Positions 10,620-24,340 of a stretch of DNA of 64,000 nucleotides are shown here, in pieces (the stretch's first letter is position 1; each line of letters starts with the position of its first letter). The notes beneath the pieces are model-generated. The model was not told the DNA's origin. It did not search any database and saw nothing but the letters and a program-made list of their open reading frames with translations. A program made the translations under genes and the position numbers. This stretch comes from Crotophaga sulcirostris (Eukaryota; Chordata; Aves; Cuculiformes; Crotophagidae). The stretch covers positions 1 through 64,000 of the forward strand of contig VYZB01000135.1 of assembly GCA_013397455.1 (NCBI GenBank), written 5' to 3'.

Positions 10620-13600
10620 GCCATGTGCCCTATTCAAAACATAAATCTGAATAGTCAAACCACCCTATTTATCCAACCTTACAGTTGAATGTGCAGGTAG
10701 GGTGGCCACTGCAGCCCTTGAGTAGCAACAACAGTGAGTGATTTTTAATGTCTTTCAAGAAGTGGATGTTCAAAAACAGATTATCAAACAATGGATTATT
10801 AAAAGCACAAGTTAATTTTCAAAACCTGTCTGAATTAATATTACCTGGTCAAATATCACCCCTTACAGAAGGAGGGGATACTGGAATTTAAGTACTCCAA
10901 GCCCTCTGTCATGTGCTTAGACCACTAATGCAATGCTCTACTTTTTTTATAGGGGACTTATAATGGCCTAGCTCCTCTGGGGACATGGGTGGTTTAGACA
11001 GATTAAAATAAAACAAAAAAACCCTTCCTCTTCCTAATCCCCACCCCCTAGTCTGACAAAGAATGTTGTATGAGTACACACATGTGGAATTCAAAAGTAA
11101 ACTTTCACAGTTTGAGAATCATAAGTAATATCACTTGACTAGGTACAGATAATTGATCAGTCATAATAAGGGGATACAGTATGTAATATTTTTCTTTTAA
11201 TGAGACTTGAGAGAATACATGAAAAAAACTATTCAGAATGACTGAACTGTACAAATATATTAGCAGATGTTGAAAATATTGTGTAAATTTAGGAAACACA
11301 GGAATGATATGCTTTCACTCCAACTTAATGGAAATGCAAATGATAAGATAATGGTTAAAGGGAAAGAAAGGTATACAGCAGCAGTGTTGGGAAAGAATAT
11401 TAAAAAGAGACAAAGGAGCTGCTAATGAAGGACTGTGTAGATCCTAAGATGAAACTAAGATGCTACACAACCATTATTCCAGAGGCCAAAGAGAGAGTAA
11501 CGAGTAATAAATAATGCAGATCATGCCAATGGCAGTAAATACAATGGAACACAGAAGAGAGAATGAGAAAGAACAGACTGGGCCCACTTCAAAACAACAA
11601 TAGGAGAGGAACACAATGGCTAAGGAGAAAGCAAGGACACACCACACAGTAACACTGCCGTTGCCTTCACATATAAAGATGGAGATGATTATATAACGCA
11701 GAGAAAAAAATGGAAATTGTCTACAAAATTTAGATGCTAGTTTGCATTTCTGAGTGTTTGAGCTAGTTTCTAAACTACTCCCATGAACAGCGACAGGAGA
11801 AAGACAGACATTTTGTATGTTGATTTTCTTGCTACGGTAGTGGAAAGCACTTAGATACTTCAGCCATTAGAGCTATATAGTGAGCTGCACAGAGTGACAC
11901 AGATTTGTGTGTATACTTAGAAGGGATTCAAGGGCACAAAAGAAAGGCGAGAAGAGAATAAAAGAAGCTTTAGCAAACTTCATCACAACTTTGTTACGTT
12001 TAAGGATCAGAATAAACAATATCCTCTTGGTGTTATTCCCCATTGTGTGCTATGGAGTTTAAAACATTATAACCACTTAATACAAACTCTGCTTCCATCA
12101 GTCACTCAGATCCTTTACCTGGAATGTTTATCACAGCCAATAGATAGTTTTTCTTCTGATAAAAGCCATTTTGCAAAGCTGAACCCCAAAATGACAGGGT
12201 GGTCAGTAAAAACTGATGCGCCAGCTCTCCAGTTCTGTAGCGCATCCAACTTTTTTTACATTTCCATTTGGGCTAGCCTTCTTATCTGCGACAGTGGAAC
12301 ACGTTACATCTCTTCAGAGCAGAAGGCACAGGTTAGGACACGGCCATGGAGTTCTGTGGCAGGTGTGTGCAGCAGTCCCTAGAGGTCCAAGTTCAAATAC
12401 GGGGCAAGCCATAAGTGGGAAAGAAAAAGGAAGTCCTTGTTCCAGTTTCCATGTTCCAAAATCATCTGGGGCGTAACCCCTGCCCCAGTATAAGATTAGG
12501 TTGTGGTTTTGTGAACTGCATGATACAGAAAAAGAATGGGGCAAATAAGGGGCAAAATTATGCTTTGCTCGTTCCAGTGAATTCCAGCTGAGCAGGAGGT
12601 GAAGATGTTAACAACACTCAATGTGGAAGAAGTAGCTCTCTGCACATAGCTTCTCTATCGATACTGTGTCTGCATGCAGCCTTGTATCATTTTATTCCTG
12701 CTTTCACCCCTGCTTTTACTCTTTTTTTTTCTGAAGAACTAAAGCCATTAAAAGGAACTGTAAAAAAAATAAAATAAAGCATAATAATTATGGCCTTCTC
12801 CAGCAGGTGAGGGCAACAGGTTATGTTTTACTGAATGCTGTATGCCAATATAAATTCACAGTGCTTCCAAAGGAAGGTCTCCTGGTCTCTTGACCCTCCT
12901 CCTGTGCCATTCCGACCTATGTGACTGCATCAGCATTTAGACAGCTGTGCAATAAACCAGAAGCTCTACTAATTTAAGCTGGCAGAGAAAAAAAATCTAG
13001 ATTTTAACACAGATTGGTTACCCACCTCAGTTCACACCCTAGCTGCAGAAACAACTGGCAGGAGGAAGCAGGAGGGGAAATCACCCTTTCAGAAGAGTGC
13101 TGGCATGGTATTTGGACAGCTATGGGCATAGGCATGACAACTTCACAATGAATTGTGAAGAAACTGGGAAATATAAAAGAAGGGAGAAAAGAATAGAAGA
13201 AAGAAACAGAACACATGCAAGAACCCATTAGGACAATGCACCTCGGCCAAAAGAAGCAAGTACGAAGCCACCATGCCTTTCACCACGATAGCTGACAGGC
13301 TAACAAGTTGTAGTAATGCTACTTCCAGTGGTAATCAGCACTCACTTTCTTCAGATGGGTGTTCAGCAGCCTGTGTGGAAACAGTCCTGTTTCCAGCAGA
13401 CAGCTAACATAACCAGTGAGAGTATGCAGACTCAGCAAAGAGTCTTCTCAACCCTCAGAGGATTATAGGTCTCTGTCAGGTCATTCAGATCTAAAATTTG
13501 ACCTGTCTTAAAGCATTTATAGCTTACCAGGAAATACATTCTGTATTCTCAATAGCCACTTCAAGGAAAATACATTTCTTGATTATAAAAATTATCACAT

Positions 13601-14080
13601 TGTTCTATTTAATAATTCGAATAACAATTTCTACTTACAAAAAGCCTTCACCAAAACCCCTTATGCACTGCAAGTTCACATCTGAGCTTAATACACACTA
13701 ATATCCCCATGTAGACATGTCCACCTACAGGACACTACCCTGAGTCTTATGCTGACATGAAAAGATATTAAATAATCCACAAGAATGGGAGCCATCAAAA
13801 AAAAAAACCCTGACCAAAAATGATTAAAAAAACAATCAGTCAAATGCAAAGGTAAAGAGCACACAAGAAACAGGACATTAAGGGAAAGGCTTTCAAAACT
13901 TAAGATTTTTTTGACAGCATTCTTTCCAGGAACCAAAAGCAAGATATGCTGGAATGCAGCGCTGTGCTAGGCTAAAGGCAAATGCATTTGATTTTGTAAC
14001 TAAAAGTATCAGGCAGAAGTAAGTACAGCATCAGAGATATTTTCCTAATGTGAAGGAGGGCAAAGTGGCCAGAGACAAAG
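10620..14080. other. Unique noncoding sequence, nothing identified
   Basis: A long AT-rich stretch. Short open frames, including overlapping frames near 12047-12544, have no recognised domain. Purine-rich segments occur near 11340-11640 and 13150-13210. No repeat family, RNA gene or promoter was recognised. Confidence 0.5.
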
Positions 14081-14081
14081 A

Positions 14082-14097
14082 CTGCTGAATTCAGCAG
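14082..14097. repeat. 16-bp perfect palindrome
   Basis: ctgctgaattcagcag is identical to its own reverse complement. A palindrome of this length is rare by chance but can arise neutrally. No binding factor is implied with confidence. Confidence 0.8.
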
Positions 14098-14341
14098 CAG
14101 CTAAATCTATAAATGGGTAAAGCAATCTGTAAATGGAAACTTTTCCAAGCTGGAAAGAAAGTAAAGCTCCTAAGTATTTTAGTGGTGAGCATGACTGAAT
14201 CTCCTGCTACTTATTATATCAGTATCATCCATTAGTATCACTGCACTTAAGGGCTTATCAGCATTTCCATTCTAAAACTCAACATGATAGAAGTTTATTA
14301 GTTGATTGCTTATCTGGGGAGGGTGTGGAAGAACAAAAGAT

Positions 14342-14372
14342 GGCACATATGTTGAAACAGGGCACATATGTT
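14342..14372. repeat. Short direct repeat, ggcacatatgtt x2
   Basis: The 12-mer ggcacatatgtt occurs at 14342-14353 and 14361-14372 with seven bases between. Each contains a CATATG E-box. Local duplication is the simplest explanation. Confidence 0.75.
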
Positions 14373-14379
14373 CTCAGCT

Positions 14380-17300
14380 GAGAGATTTATGTTGTTGTTT
14401 TTTTTTAAATGCATTCTAAGACATGCGAGCCATTTCCTAAGAGAGTTTGCCTGTTAACTAACATACAGACTGTGAGTATAACAGGACTTGCAGTGCCACC
14501 CACGCAGAAGCTGCAGAAAAACAGGACAAGTCCAGTCCAGAAAGACTGGAGTACAGGAGGAAATAAAAATAGGTTAATAAAAAACTGTAGGTCTGAGGAA
14601 AACAAAAAAACACCCAACTGTTTTGCACACGTATATGTTCAGACCAGCATAAAGGGGAGATGAGATGCCCACTCTCAGATCAATGCAGCTATTGAGCCAA
14701 GGAGATGAAAACAGGGCCTCAGATTTTTGGGATACTTACTCATCTCCCAAGATTTATGTCACTGCAGTTCCCTCCTCACTGAACTTAGTGACTGCGGATT
14801 TAAAATTGGCACATCTCCAGCTCAGAGCACTGCTGGACTATGGAGTCAGAAGAAGTTTCTACCTTAGTTTATGTACTCACTGAGCTTTATTCTTTTCTCT
14901 TACGGTAGACTAACACCTATCAGCTTCAGCAGAATTAGCCTTGGTTCAAATTGGGTGCAAGAGCAGAAAGAAATTCAATTAAATGTGTTTAAATGATTCT
15001 GCTACTTCCTCTCTGGTCACTATTTTCATAAAACAGGCAAGGCAGACTAGCTTATTGAGGCTCTCTCCACTGTCTATTGTGAGAATTAGCTCAAACATGG
15101 AGCAAAGCATGAGGCTTCTCAGTCACCCCACTATAAAATAATAGACCCACAGTCTCTCTGGGAACATCCTACTAATTCCTTTACATGGAAAAAAGACAAG
15201 CACCTCACAGGGAAAATCACCCCACTTGATAGTTAAACTCTCCTCAGAGGAGGTCTGTCTCTCTCCACTGACACTGGGCAGGTATGCTTCTAATTTAATC
15301 ATCTCTGCTAGACGCTGAAAGTTGGAGAATTCAAGCCCAGGAAACTAAACAGTGTTTAGTTTGGTCATGCAAATGCACTGTTTTTTATCTTGGGAGATAC
15401 GCTTGTATAAAATTGCAATATCTCAGTGGGAAGTGAGTATCAGGAATCCTGTTTCCAAACCTCAAATCAAACTCACCTTGTCTTAGTCCAGGCCTTTATA
15501 CCTTAGACCTTGAATATCTCCTGATGTTCAGAGAAAACTCTTGAATTGCCGAAGTGAGCATTTAGTTTGGCTTCAAAGATGTTAAGAATTAGTGTAAATG
15601 ACAAAAGCAGGAGAATTCCTGCATTGATCTTGGGAACAGGTAATTTAGCTATAGACATCTCCCGTCCAGGTGTTCAGGACCCAGACTGATGCAGTCATGA
15701 TTGTGCATAATTTGCCATCTGACAAAATATCCTGTCATTCATGAAATTAATTTGCTGCCACCATGCACCTTCAGCAAAAGTCTCCCTCATGGAAGGATGG
15801 GCTGCATTCCCCAAGGTGGGGGACAACACTGCCTGTGAAGCTTGGTAGTCTCACCTTTCCCTGTTCTGAGAGTGCCAAGTAGTTGTTCCTGGTTTTAAGT
15901 TAAAGGCTCCTGAGATGTGTTCCCTTTGACACACAGGCAAAATGCATTTGCCTTTTTCGCACAGCCTTCCCTAGAAATCCTACACCTAGGAAAGTTCTGC
16001 CTTTCCTTAAGAGGCCGCAATGTAATATGAGAACAAGTTTTGTTAGGAAGTAGGCTGATACTGTTAAGGATGCTGATGCTGAGCAGGGAAGCTTGGTTGT
16101 GACCTTATCAACAAGGATTTTTACAACTGTACAGGAGACAGAGAAAAATGATCTGGACAAACTCAGTGTCCTGGCAAAGAGCACAAGAACAATCAAAAAG
16201 TTGGCTTATGGTAACAAAAATCCACCCTCCCATCCTTGTGACTAAACTATAATTAGAAATCTCCATTTTTTTTTTACTCACTTGAGATTCTTTTTTAGGT
16301 GTTCATATGAGAGTAAATGTCTTACAATTTTACACAGAAATATTGTTTACCCTTTTCATGCTAAAGTAAACAAACAAATTCTCACAATGCCTAGTTTCTT
16401 TCAACTGACCAATAACTCACAGAACAGGTGTTGTAGGCTTTGGGCCTACTACAGTAAGAAAAGGTAAGTGAGTTTTAGGACAATCACTCTGCATTGGATT
16501 ATATTAAAATAGCAAGAGGCATATGTCTGCTGGACCAAAAGGAACCACGGAAAATACATGGTTTATGAAAAAAACAAGCCCTTCAAGGGCAATAACAAAC
16601 TTTTTTACAGCCGTCTGCAGGAATGGGAATGCATTTAACCACAGTAATGCATGTCTACCAGTAAATCTGTTGAAGGGACAAAAGTCACTGGTGCAGTTAC
16701 ACACCAAAAACTCCTTTGGACCACCACTGGCTATCACATCCTGCTGGTTATCACAGAGTGATCTGCACATGACTACATATACAGCTAAATGTTTTAAGAC
16801 AACTTTACAATTATTTAACTAACTCATCACAGAGGACCAATCTGAAAACCTAACTCAGGAATCCTTGCATCAAGCTTACAATTTCTTCCCAGAAGTCATT
16901 CTGAAACCAAAGTTAAACCTCAATTTAAAGATTTCAAGTAATAGCAGCTATTGTTTTACTAGGTTAATGACTTTCACTCTTAAAAATTCTCATCTTATTT
17001 CCAGCTTTAACTTCTAGCCACTCATACTTTTTTTCTCAGCTACAGAGAACAGCTACATGCCAACCCAAACATCCCCTTCCAGGAAGGCAGGAACGATGAT
17101 TCTGTTTTTCTCCATGAGGACATACGTACCCACAGAGGCCACTGCAGTCGGGGTAGAAAATAAGGGAGCACTTTTGGCTGCTTCAACTTATGTCTGGGGC
17201 CAATTCAGCTTGTTCTATTTCTGGGAAATGCAATGCCTGCTCTACTGATCGCCAAATCAGGCTCAATACTAGAGCAAAAATGAACAGGGCCAGAGGACCC

Positions 17301-17820
17301 ACCAGCAAACTATATTTTACCTTCAGAATTTTGCGCACTGAAGCCAAATTCTCTTTATTCAGGTCAGGAGATTTTCTCAGGAGACAGTTGCCTCACATAA
17401 AATTAACCCATTATATTAACTAATGGTGTGTAAATAAAACCCATTTCAGTTACACTAGATCTATATTCAGTGAACAGTTATTCGTATTAAAGAGCTGAGT
17501 CAGAGGGAAGCTTGCTTGTGGCACTGTGTTAAACCTTCAGTAAGATGCATTGCTCTTTGGTAAAATAGCTTTGCAAACTCTTCCATCACTGGTTTTGCTT
17601 TTAAACCTACTAATGTATTACAATAACTAGGAGTAAATTAAAGGGATACAGGCATATCAACCAGGTACCTGTAACATGCACAATCTGCAGACTTTGAAGA
17701 TTTAGCAGTATATTTAATAGACCTCTGCTGCAACTAAACGAATTCTCATCCAAGCAAAGACCCAGAAGTAGTAGTACAGCTGAAGGGAAGAAAACCCAAC
17801 ACATTGGCATTAACAGATTT
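14380..17820. other. Unique noncoding sequence with one short hairpin
   Basis: No gene or repeat family was recognised. Open frames reach about 99 codons (15900-16196 minus, 16523-16822 plus) without domains. The only structural element noted is a perfect inverted repeat of nine bases with a three-base loop at 15342-15362 (aaactaaac / gtttagttt). Confidence 0.5.
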
Positions 17821-17827
17821 TCATCAC

Positions 17828-18075
17828 AGGATGATCCAGTTCACCTAGTCTGACATATCATGTAACATCATTATAGCATTCAACCAATTAGAGAATAATA
17901 ACTTATTTCAGTTAAAGCTTGACCTTCCAGAGAAGACATCCTGACTTGATATGAGGTTCTCATGATATAACATCCTCTATTTCCTTTAGTCATCCCTTCA
18001 ACTAGTTAAATCTCCCCCTTAAAAACTTCAGCCTGGTTTCTGACTTGAATTGCTCAAGAGTTTTACCTGCAGTGG
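17828..18075 (-). mobile_element. Ancient CR1-like LINE 3' fragment
   Basis: The order of matches fits the complement of an old amniote CR1 3' region as I remember it: 'atgatccagttcacctagtctgaca' (family: gatcatctagtctgacctcct), 'ttccagagaagacatcctgacttgat' (family: ttccagaaaggcatccagtcttgat), then 'cctttagtcatccc', 'aacttcagcctggtttctgacttgaattgc'. It is heavily diverged and has lost any coding capacity. It is much older than the CR1 tails at the start of the window. Confidence 0.55.
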
Positions 18076-18079
18076 TTGC

Positions 18080-18980
18080 TAGGTTTGCTAGGGCTATTAG
18101 GCCTCTTGTGTGGCCAGAATTTCTAATGGTTGCCTTGTTGCTCTAGGATTTTTGTATTTTAATCAGACTTAGGGAGCCAAAGTACGCTGAGTGTGCAGGA
18201 GCATGTGGTATTCATGTGCAATGCAGCATGCAATCCAGCCTTTTGCCTAGCTTGCAGCCATTCACATTCTGGCAACATCTCTCTTTTAAGTCCCAAATAC
18301 CCCCAGCCCAGCAAAGAACAAATACCAGCTTCTGTGAAGCTACAGCAGAAAGAAAATGGTAACTAAAAAAAAAAATGCAAAAGGCCAACTTCAAAGTTGT
18401 TGAATTTGGTGCTCGGGCTTTGAAAAACCTGTCATTTGGAAGGAAGGGTGGGAGGCTGCTCTTTCCCCCTCCTTTTCATTAAACGGCTCTTCAGAACTTG
18501 GGAGAGCTACTGCTCTCATTATGCATTCCTCCTTCTGGAAATAAATACTTGTGTGGGCTGTCACATTAGTCAGTAGATAGATGTCAAAAACAAATTACAG
18601 CCTGGCATGGAGCCAAACATTGTGTGCGTGTTATAACAGAGTATCTGCTATTAAGAAGGTGGTTGGTTCTGTATGTCAGAGGGTGGAGCCTTTTCCAGGA
18701 GCAGAAGTCTTATAATGAGGGACTTTCTAAAGAAGGAACAGAAAAATCACGATCTTGTTTCATTCCTTTGCCCACAAGGAGGTATTACACAAACTCCCCA
18801 TATGTCTCATCGCTACACAGAGAAATCCTACTCCTTCTATGCTTCTTCCAGCTCTGTGAAGTCAAAAACAAGCTAAGCAGTCCCACAGCTCACTACAGCA
18901 TTTAAATAAGCAGGGGCTCTCCAGAGGCATGAGAACCAAAAACTTCTTTATCCTTTCAAGGTCCAGAGAATCCCTCTTTC
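18080..18980. other. Unique noncoding sequence, nothing identified
   Basis: No repeat, RNA gene or exon was recognised. Open frames at 18624-18905 in two overlapping plus-strand frames have no domain. Confidence 0.5.
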
Positions 18981-18983
18981 CCA

Positions 18984-18995
18984 CCCCCCCCCCCC
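18984..18995. repeat. Poly-C tract (12)
   Basis: An uninterrupted run of 12 C followed by pyrimidine-rich sequence to about 19030. Confidence 0.9.
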
Positions 18996-18999
18996 TCAT

Positions 19000-21900
19000 C
19001 CCTACTCCTGCCTTCTCTCTCTTTCTCATTTTACAAGTTTAAATCAGTTCTGGTGTCAGTTATGATGAGATGCCCCAGTCAAATTCTTTTTCAAAAATAA
19101 CAAGATCTAAAACCATACCCAGCATCCAACACTTTTTGCACGTGTGTAGATATGAGCTAGGGAAGGCATCCAACAAACAGTCAAAATCCTGCACTAACCT
19201 TGACAAAAAGAAGATTGGTTTTGAGAGGATTTTTTGGACACTGAGTTCCATAATTAGATTATCTGATAAGAGTATCTCAATGAATAAGTGCAGTTATTGT
19301 AGTTATTCCTGGAACAGTTTGAAGATCAGCTGTTGTTAAGACATACCTTCCCACTGCTGTGTTACCGTAACTCTGGAACCATAGTGGAAACTAGAGTGCA
19401 GGGTCTACAACCGCATCATTTTTCACCAGAGACGGATGAGAAAAAAACCCACAGCCTTCTTTCCAGTTTACCAGATACTATGTCTCTAATCTTAAAATAT
19501 CTTTACATTGTCCATGACACTAATCTTAAAATACGTTTACACACCGCAGTTCAAAGACTACACATGATTTTTATGAGGACTCCACCAGTAACATCACTGT
19601 TCAAATATTTCTGAGTCAGATCTCTACACAAAGAACAAAACCTCTCATATTCAAATATTGTAACTCCAGCCAATCACAAATATAATTAAAAAATATAAGA
19701 CTTTTAAAAAGCAATAAATTACACAGTCCTTTTTTCCAATCTAATAATTAATTCTGTAGGAGTGGTGTTGTCAGACTTTCAGCAATAATCACTATAAATG
19801 CAATTATTTATACAAATAAGTTGGAGAATTTATATAATCACATGATTCCAACAGCTAGGGCTTTAAAAATAAGCTCAAGCATTGTGTGACACACAATATC
19901 CCTGCTACAGTTGGCAGTACTTCATTTATATGCTGTGTACTCAAACTGGACAATGAAACTATATTTTCCTGCAGCATTTTATAATACTTTATGCTACTGT
20001 TCTAAACTTGTATTTCAGTCCTTACTCATTCTTGGTGAGTCAGAAGCTTTTCAAGCTTTCAGATTTCATCCTTTGAATATTTGCATATCAAAACATACCC
20101 AGACTTCAATTACTGTAAGCAGTGACAGGGCACAAATATTTCTCTGAATCATCAGTATCCACATGCACATTCAAAGGATTAGGCATGAGGGTTAAGGAGT
20201 AGATATGGTTTATAAATGTGAATATTCAGGTGAACCAAGTATACTGAAGCCAGTTTTCCACTCCCCCAAGGATCAATACTCCTACGCTACTCAACAGTTT
20301 TAGACACTATGCCTTGCAATGTTTGTCAGCTTACGACACCTCAGCAAGGACACCATGTCCTGGACTCACACAGAGTAGATCTTGAATTCCAAAGTCCTAA
20401 GCACTTTTCTGATTCTGGGCGCAAGTTTTCTTAAAGTGCCTAATATACAGAATTACTTCTCAGTGCTATTATGAAACACTAATATTATGTGATTTAAAAA
20501 AAAATAATAAAAATCAACCCCAGTTTGAATCACTTCTTTGCTATATAACACCCACACAGCATTGCAATATTTGTCTTACCAGCCACTCAGAGCAACAGAG
20601 GTATGTTTACTTGTGGGATTTTGTTTGTTTGTTTGTTTGTTTGAACAAAACAGCAACAATAAAAGAAAATGTGGGTAGTAATGACCTTTTGTTTATAGAG
20701 ACAGAGTATTGCCAGATTTTATGCTTTACAGAGTTTTGCTAAGTGCAGCAAAGCTCAGAAAGAATATTGAACAGTTTCAGAAACTCCTCTCCAAAAAATC
20801 CTACATAACATCCATGACAGGGAATTTGGAACCACCACATAAAAAAGTATTTGGTTTCTTACTGTTCTTTTATTTTTCACCTGTCAGAAGAACTAACTCC
20901 TACAGCCCATTACTAGCACAAGCGTATACAAAAGCACATTTAATAAGTGCCCTTGACTGAATCCATCTAGAGGTTTCTGTCTTAACTATTGGTTTCTAAT
21001 GAAATATTTTAAGTCATTGGGCTGTCTTGCAATATGTATCACACATAAACGCAAATCATATGGGAAATACGAGCACTGCCTCTCAGAAAGTTGCAAGTCA
21101 CTGTACAGTCCCCTTTTTTTTTCATGTTTTGATTTGTTGGTTTTTTTTTACAAGAGTAGTTAATTACTCTGCTTACAGTGCACTTGTAATGACCTTCAAG
21201 GTCTCTGTTTTTTCCTCACTATATCTATTTCAAAGGCTCTAGACTAAATTCATCAATATGCTTAAATTATGTGAATATACTGGTGACTTTTAGCAGAGGA
21301 CTAAGCCTGCAGTTGTCTTTTTGTGGGTGGTATTACTTTCAGCCACCAGGGACAACTGCTGGGACTGAAGCATGTCTGAACATCGAAAAAGATTTGGGGG
21401 TCTGGAAAACAGTGAATCAGATTACACCTCTCACAATATTGTATTTGAAAAGGGTTCCTGGATATTGGAATAAGGGTGGAGGAGTGAATGCTTTACTATA
21501 GCTGGTTTAATAATACATTTTCCCTCTCATCTTTGTATATATAAAAAAATAATACCAGCTCCTGAACTATAAGATCAGGGAAAGTGCCTGCAATTATGTT
21601 GGGTACCCTCCAAGCACTGTTCTAAACAGAACAACTTCAATGCTGAATAGTCCGTTTCAGTGCATAAGACCCAGACTTTATCCGAAATGCTGACTCAGTT
21701 AATAAATAGCATATGCAGCTTTCAGTTTGGGTGGTAGATTCTCCACTCTTTTTAGAAAAAGCTGGATAAGTATATGTAAAGTAAATTAAAGCAGACTGGA
21801 TATTTTAGATAGTCCAGTCTCTGCTGTGGATTGGATCTGTGGATCTGCTGCTCATAAAATGAGATTATTCATATGGTTTCCAACTGTGGTCCTAATTCTG

Positions 21901-23990
21901 AAAACTTGGCAGGGAAGGCCAGACATCAGGAGGAACATCTCACATGGCAAATATGTCAAATGAGGACATAGAGTGGAACTGAAAAATAATAAGCTCAGCA
22001 AGACCAACCTAGAGGTGTGTCTTTATCTTTAAGGGTTCATCCATTTAATAGGAAATTTGGGTATATGGTTATATTTCAAAGCACAGAGCCATGGCTTTGC
22101 TCGAGGGAGTTATGTTTTAACAGATATTATGGAGAATCCCAATAGGCTCATGTTTCATGCCTGTGTATATCTGAATTGCTTTTTTCATTTGATTGTCTTC
22201 TTTCACTAAGGCCATTTTGGCATGTATTAACAATTTGGGCACAACAAGGGTTTTTTTCAGCTTTTTTCTTCTTTTAGCAAACAGTCAGATTCTAACTTTC
22301 TAAATTTTGTATTACCTAATGGGTACTTTATCTAGTTCTAAAAGTTCTGTACTAGAAGAAAAACTACAAATCCCAGCTTGTGCAGATCTAGATAAAAAAG
22401 GTTGGTCCATTTAAAAAAAACGTTAAGGTGAAAGACAAATTTAAAAGAAGCTCAAGAAAAACTTGCAGACTTGTTTCTACTCCAAATGTAAGTTTTGCAA
22501 GAGGAAAGAGAAGAGAAACAATGTATTTATATTATGCAACATCGAGCCATCTACAGTCTCTGCTTTTTACTTTTTCAGGTCTTCTACCATGACTCTTCTC
22601 TCTCTTCTTCCTACGGACACTTGAATCCCTCTCCCTTCCTCAAATCCCAGAATTTTAAATCTCTGTATTTCCTAACTGGTGGGGCTGCTCTTTATGCATT
22701 AGAAAAAGAATTCAAGGGAAGGTTCTGCTGTAATCAATTTCATTCTCTATATGATAGTCAAACATAAATGAAGGAGATTACAGATAAGAGAAGCAAATCC
22801 CGGCATTCTGCACCCCGAGCACTGTTCTGATCCTACTGTTGTAAAAGGTTACTGTTTGAACCAGAAAAGTTTCGGAGACTATGTTTGGCTCAGGAAACCT
22901 GAGACAAAATAGTTCATGGCTGGAGAGTCTTTGAGAAATTATCCTATACATTTGTCTTGCTCTTCTATTTGTCCCTACACATTCACAACTGGTCGCTAAT
23001 GCAGACAGAATGCCAATCTGAATGGACATCCAGTCTGATTCAGTGCATTCTTTATTATGTTTTTATAATAGTAATCAGGCCTTTGGTTTTTAACCTCATT
23101 TTGTGGATGATATATAACTGAGAAGAACTCAACTTGATTTGCAGAAAGCAGAATAGTTTTGAAGTTACAATGTTTAAGAACACCATTTTTTTCAAATGGA
23201 AACTTGATTTTAAATCTGTGAGAGCTAACAAGGACGGGACTTCATGGTGCCAATTACTCTAAATCATTTTCTAAGGATTAAAATGTAGGTATTTAAACAA
23301 TATGTGAGGAGGAGGTAGAGTTCGGTTTTTGCTGATGATGGATAAAGAAAAATAACAAATATTATAGTAGTCAATGGAATAACAGTTGCAATTTTCAGAA
23401 AGGCTTATTACTGATTACAGTGAATCATATAAAAAGCAATGAATCATTTTCTTTTAAGGAAGATCTTCATTTTCTAATTAATTTAATTATTTTTGAAAAA
23501 TCTTTCCTTTTCACTTAAGTGCTTAGTTATCTATATTTTATCTCATTGGTTACTGTGCTGGTTTCAGCCTAACCTCAGTGAGCAGAACTGAAAAAAAAAA
23601 CAACAGGAAAAGAGTCTGGCAGGACAGTGAACCATTTCCCGAGCTCAAGCTACCTGAAATGAGAGTGAGAAAGCAACTGTAAGCTGGCAGAAGTTTAGAA
23701 GCCACTCCTTCATCTTCTGCAGGCTGACTATAGTCAGTGTTTTCTCTCCTACTAGACTGGCATTTTCTTCTGTTTCTGATAGAAACTGAAGTCAAAAATA
23801 GAGTGGGCTGTCCACACAGTCTTTGAACAGAAATAAACAAAATGTCCTTTTGGTATTATACAGTTGGTAGGTGTCAAATCTCTTCCTCATCTAAATTGGG
23901 GTTAAGTGACACAGTAGAGGTAGGGTGGACTTTTATAACTACAGAGTAAATGGTAACATTTCCTGTCTGAGTTCTACCTTTGAATACTCC
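19000..23990. other. AT-rich noncoding sequence with minor repeats
   Basis: Low-GC sequence with short open frames and no domains. A 22-bp imperfect direct repeat (ctaatcttaaaatat..tttaca) occurs at 19486-19507 and 19520-19541, 34 bases apart. A GTTT microsatellite lies at 20619-20644. No gene, RNA or interspersed repeat family could be supported. Confidence 0.5.
20619..20644. repeat. (GTTT)n microsatellite
   Basis: Five to six uninterrupted GTTT units. It could be the A-rich tail of a minus-strand retroposon, but no element body is recognised next to it. Confidence 0.85.
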
Positions 23991-24000
23991 ATTTTTTCTT

Positions 24001-24340
24001 CATTCTCTTTCCTGGTGAGTGCAAGCAACATTTGACTTTGATCAAATGCCAACGAGATTGTCAAGAAGCCAACAGCCCCCACCACTTCTGCACACGACAT
24101 TTAAACAAATTAAATCAAGCTCAGGGAAGACTGAAATGTTTGACTTGTGCTGAATTGGGAGGTTGTAATCAATTAAAGCACTGCCTATGTCTTATGCTGT
24201 AGGACCCTGCTCTGCTTCTGCTGAATTCAGAATTTCATCAATAACTGCAATCAGATGGGAACCTTCACCGGCTACATCTGGGTATTTTCTCCCATAGCAT
24301 AATACACATAATTGCTCAAAGGCCATTAGACAGGGCTCCA
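24001..24340. promoter_or_regulatory. Candidate conserved noncoding element with TCF/LEF palindrome
   Basis: Contains CTTTGATCAAA at 24036-24046, a palindromic overlap of two TCF/LEF-type CTTTGAT sites. AAACAAATTAAATCAAGC, GTAATCAATTAAAG and CAATCAGATGG motifs follow within 220 bases. The block has balanced composition and no repeat signature. It reads like a developmental enhancer, but conservation and activity are untested. Confidence 0.33.

Noticed and set aside
12380..12410. A 'gttcaaatac' box-B-like sequence considered as a tRNA or tRNA-derived SINE
   Set aside because: No box A at the right distance, no cloverleaf, and no A-rich tail or duplication.
20619..20644. GTTT repeat considered as a retroposon tail
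   Set aside because: No retroelement body was recognised on either side; treated as a simple microsatellite.
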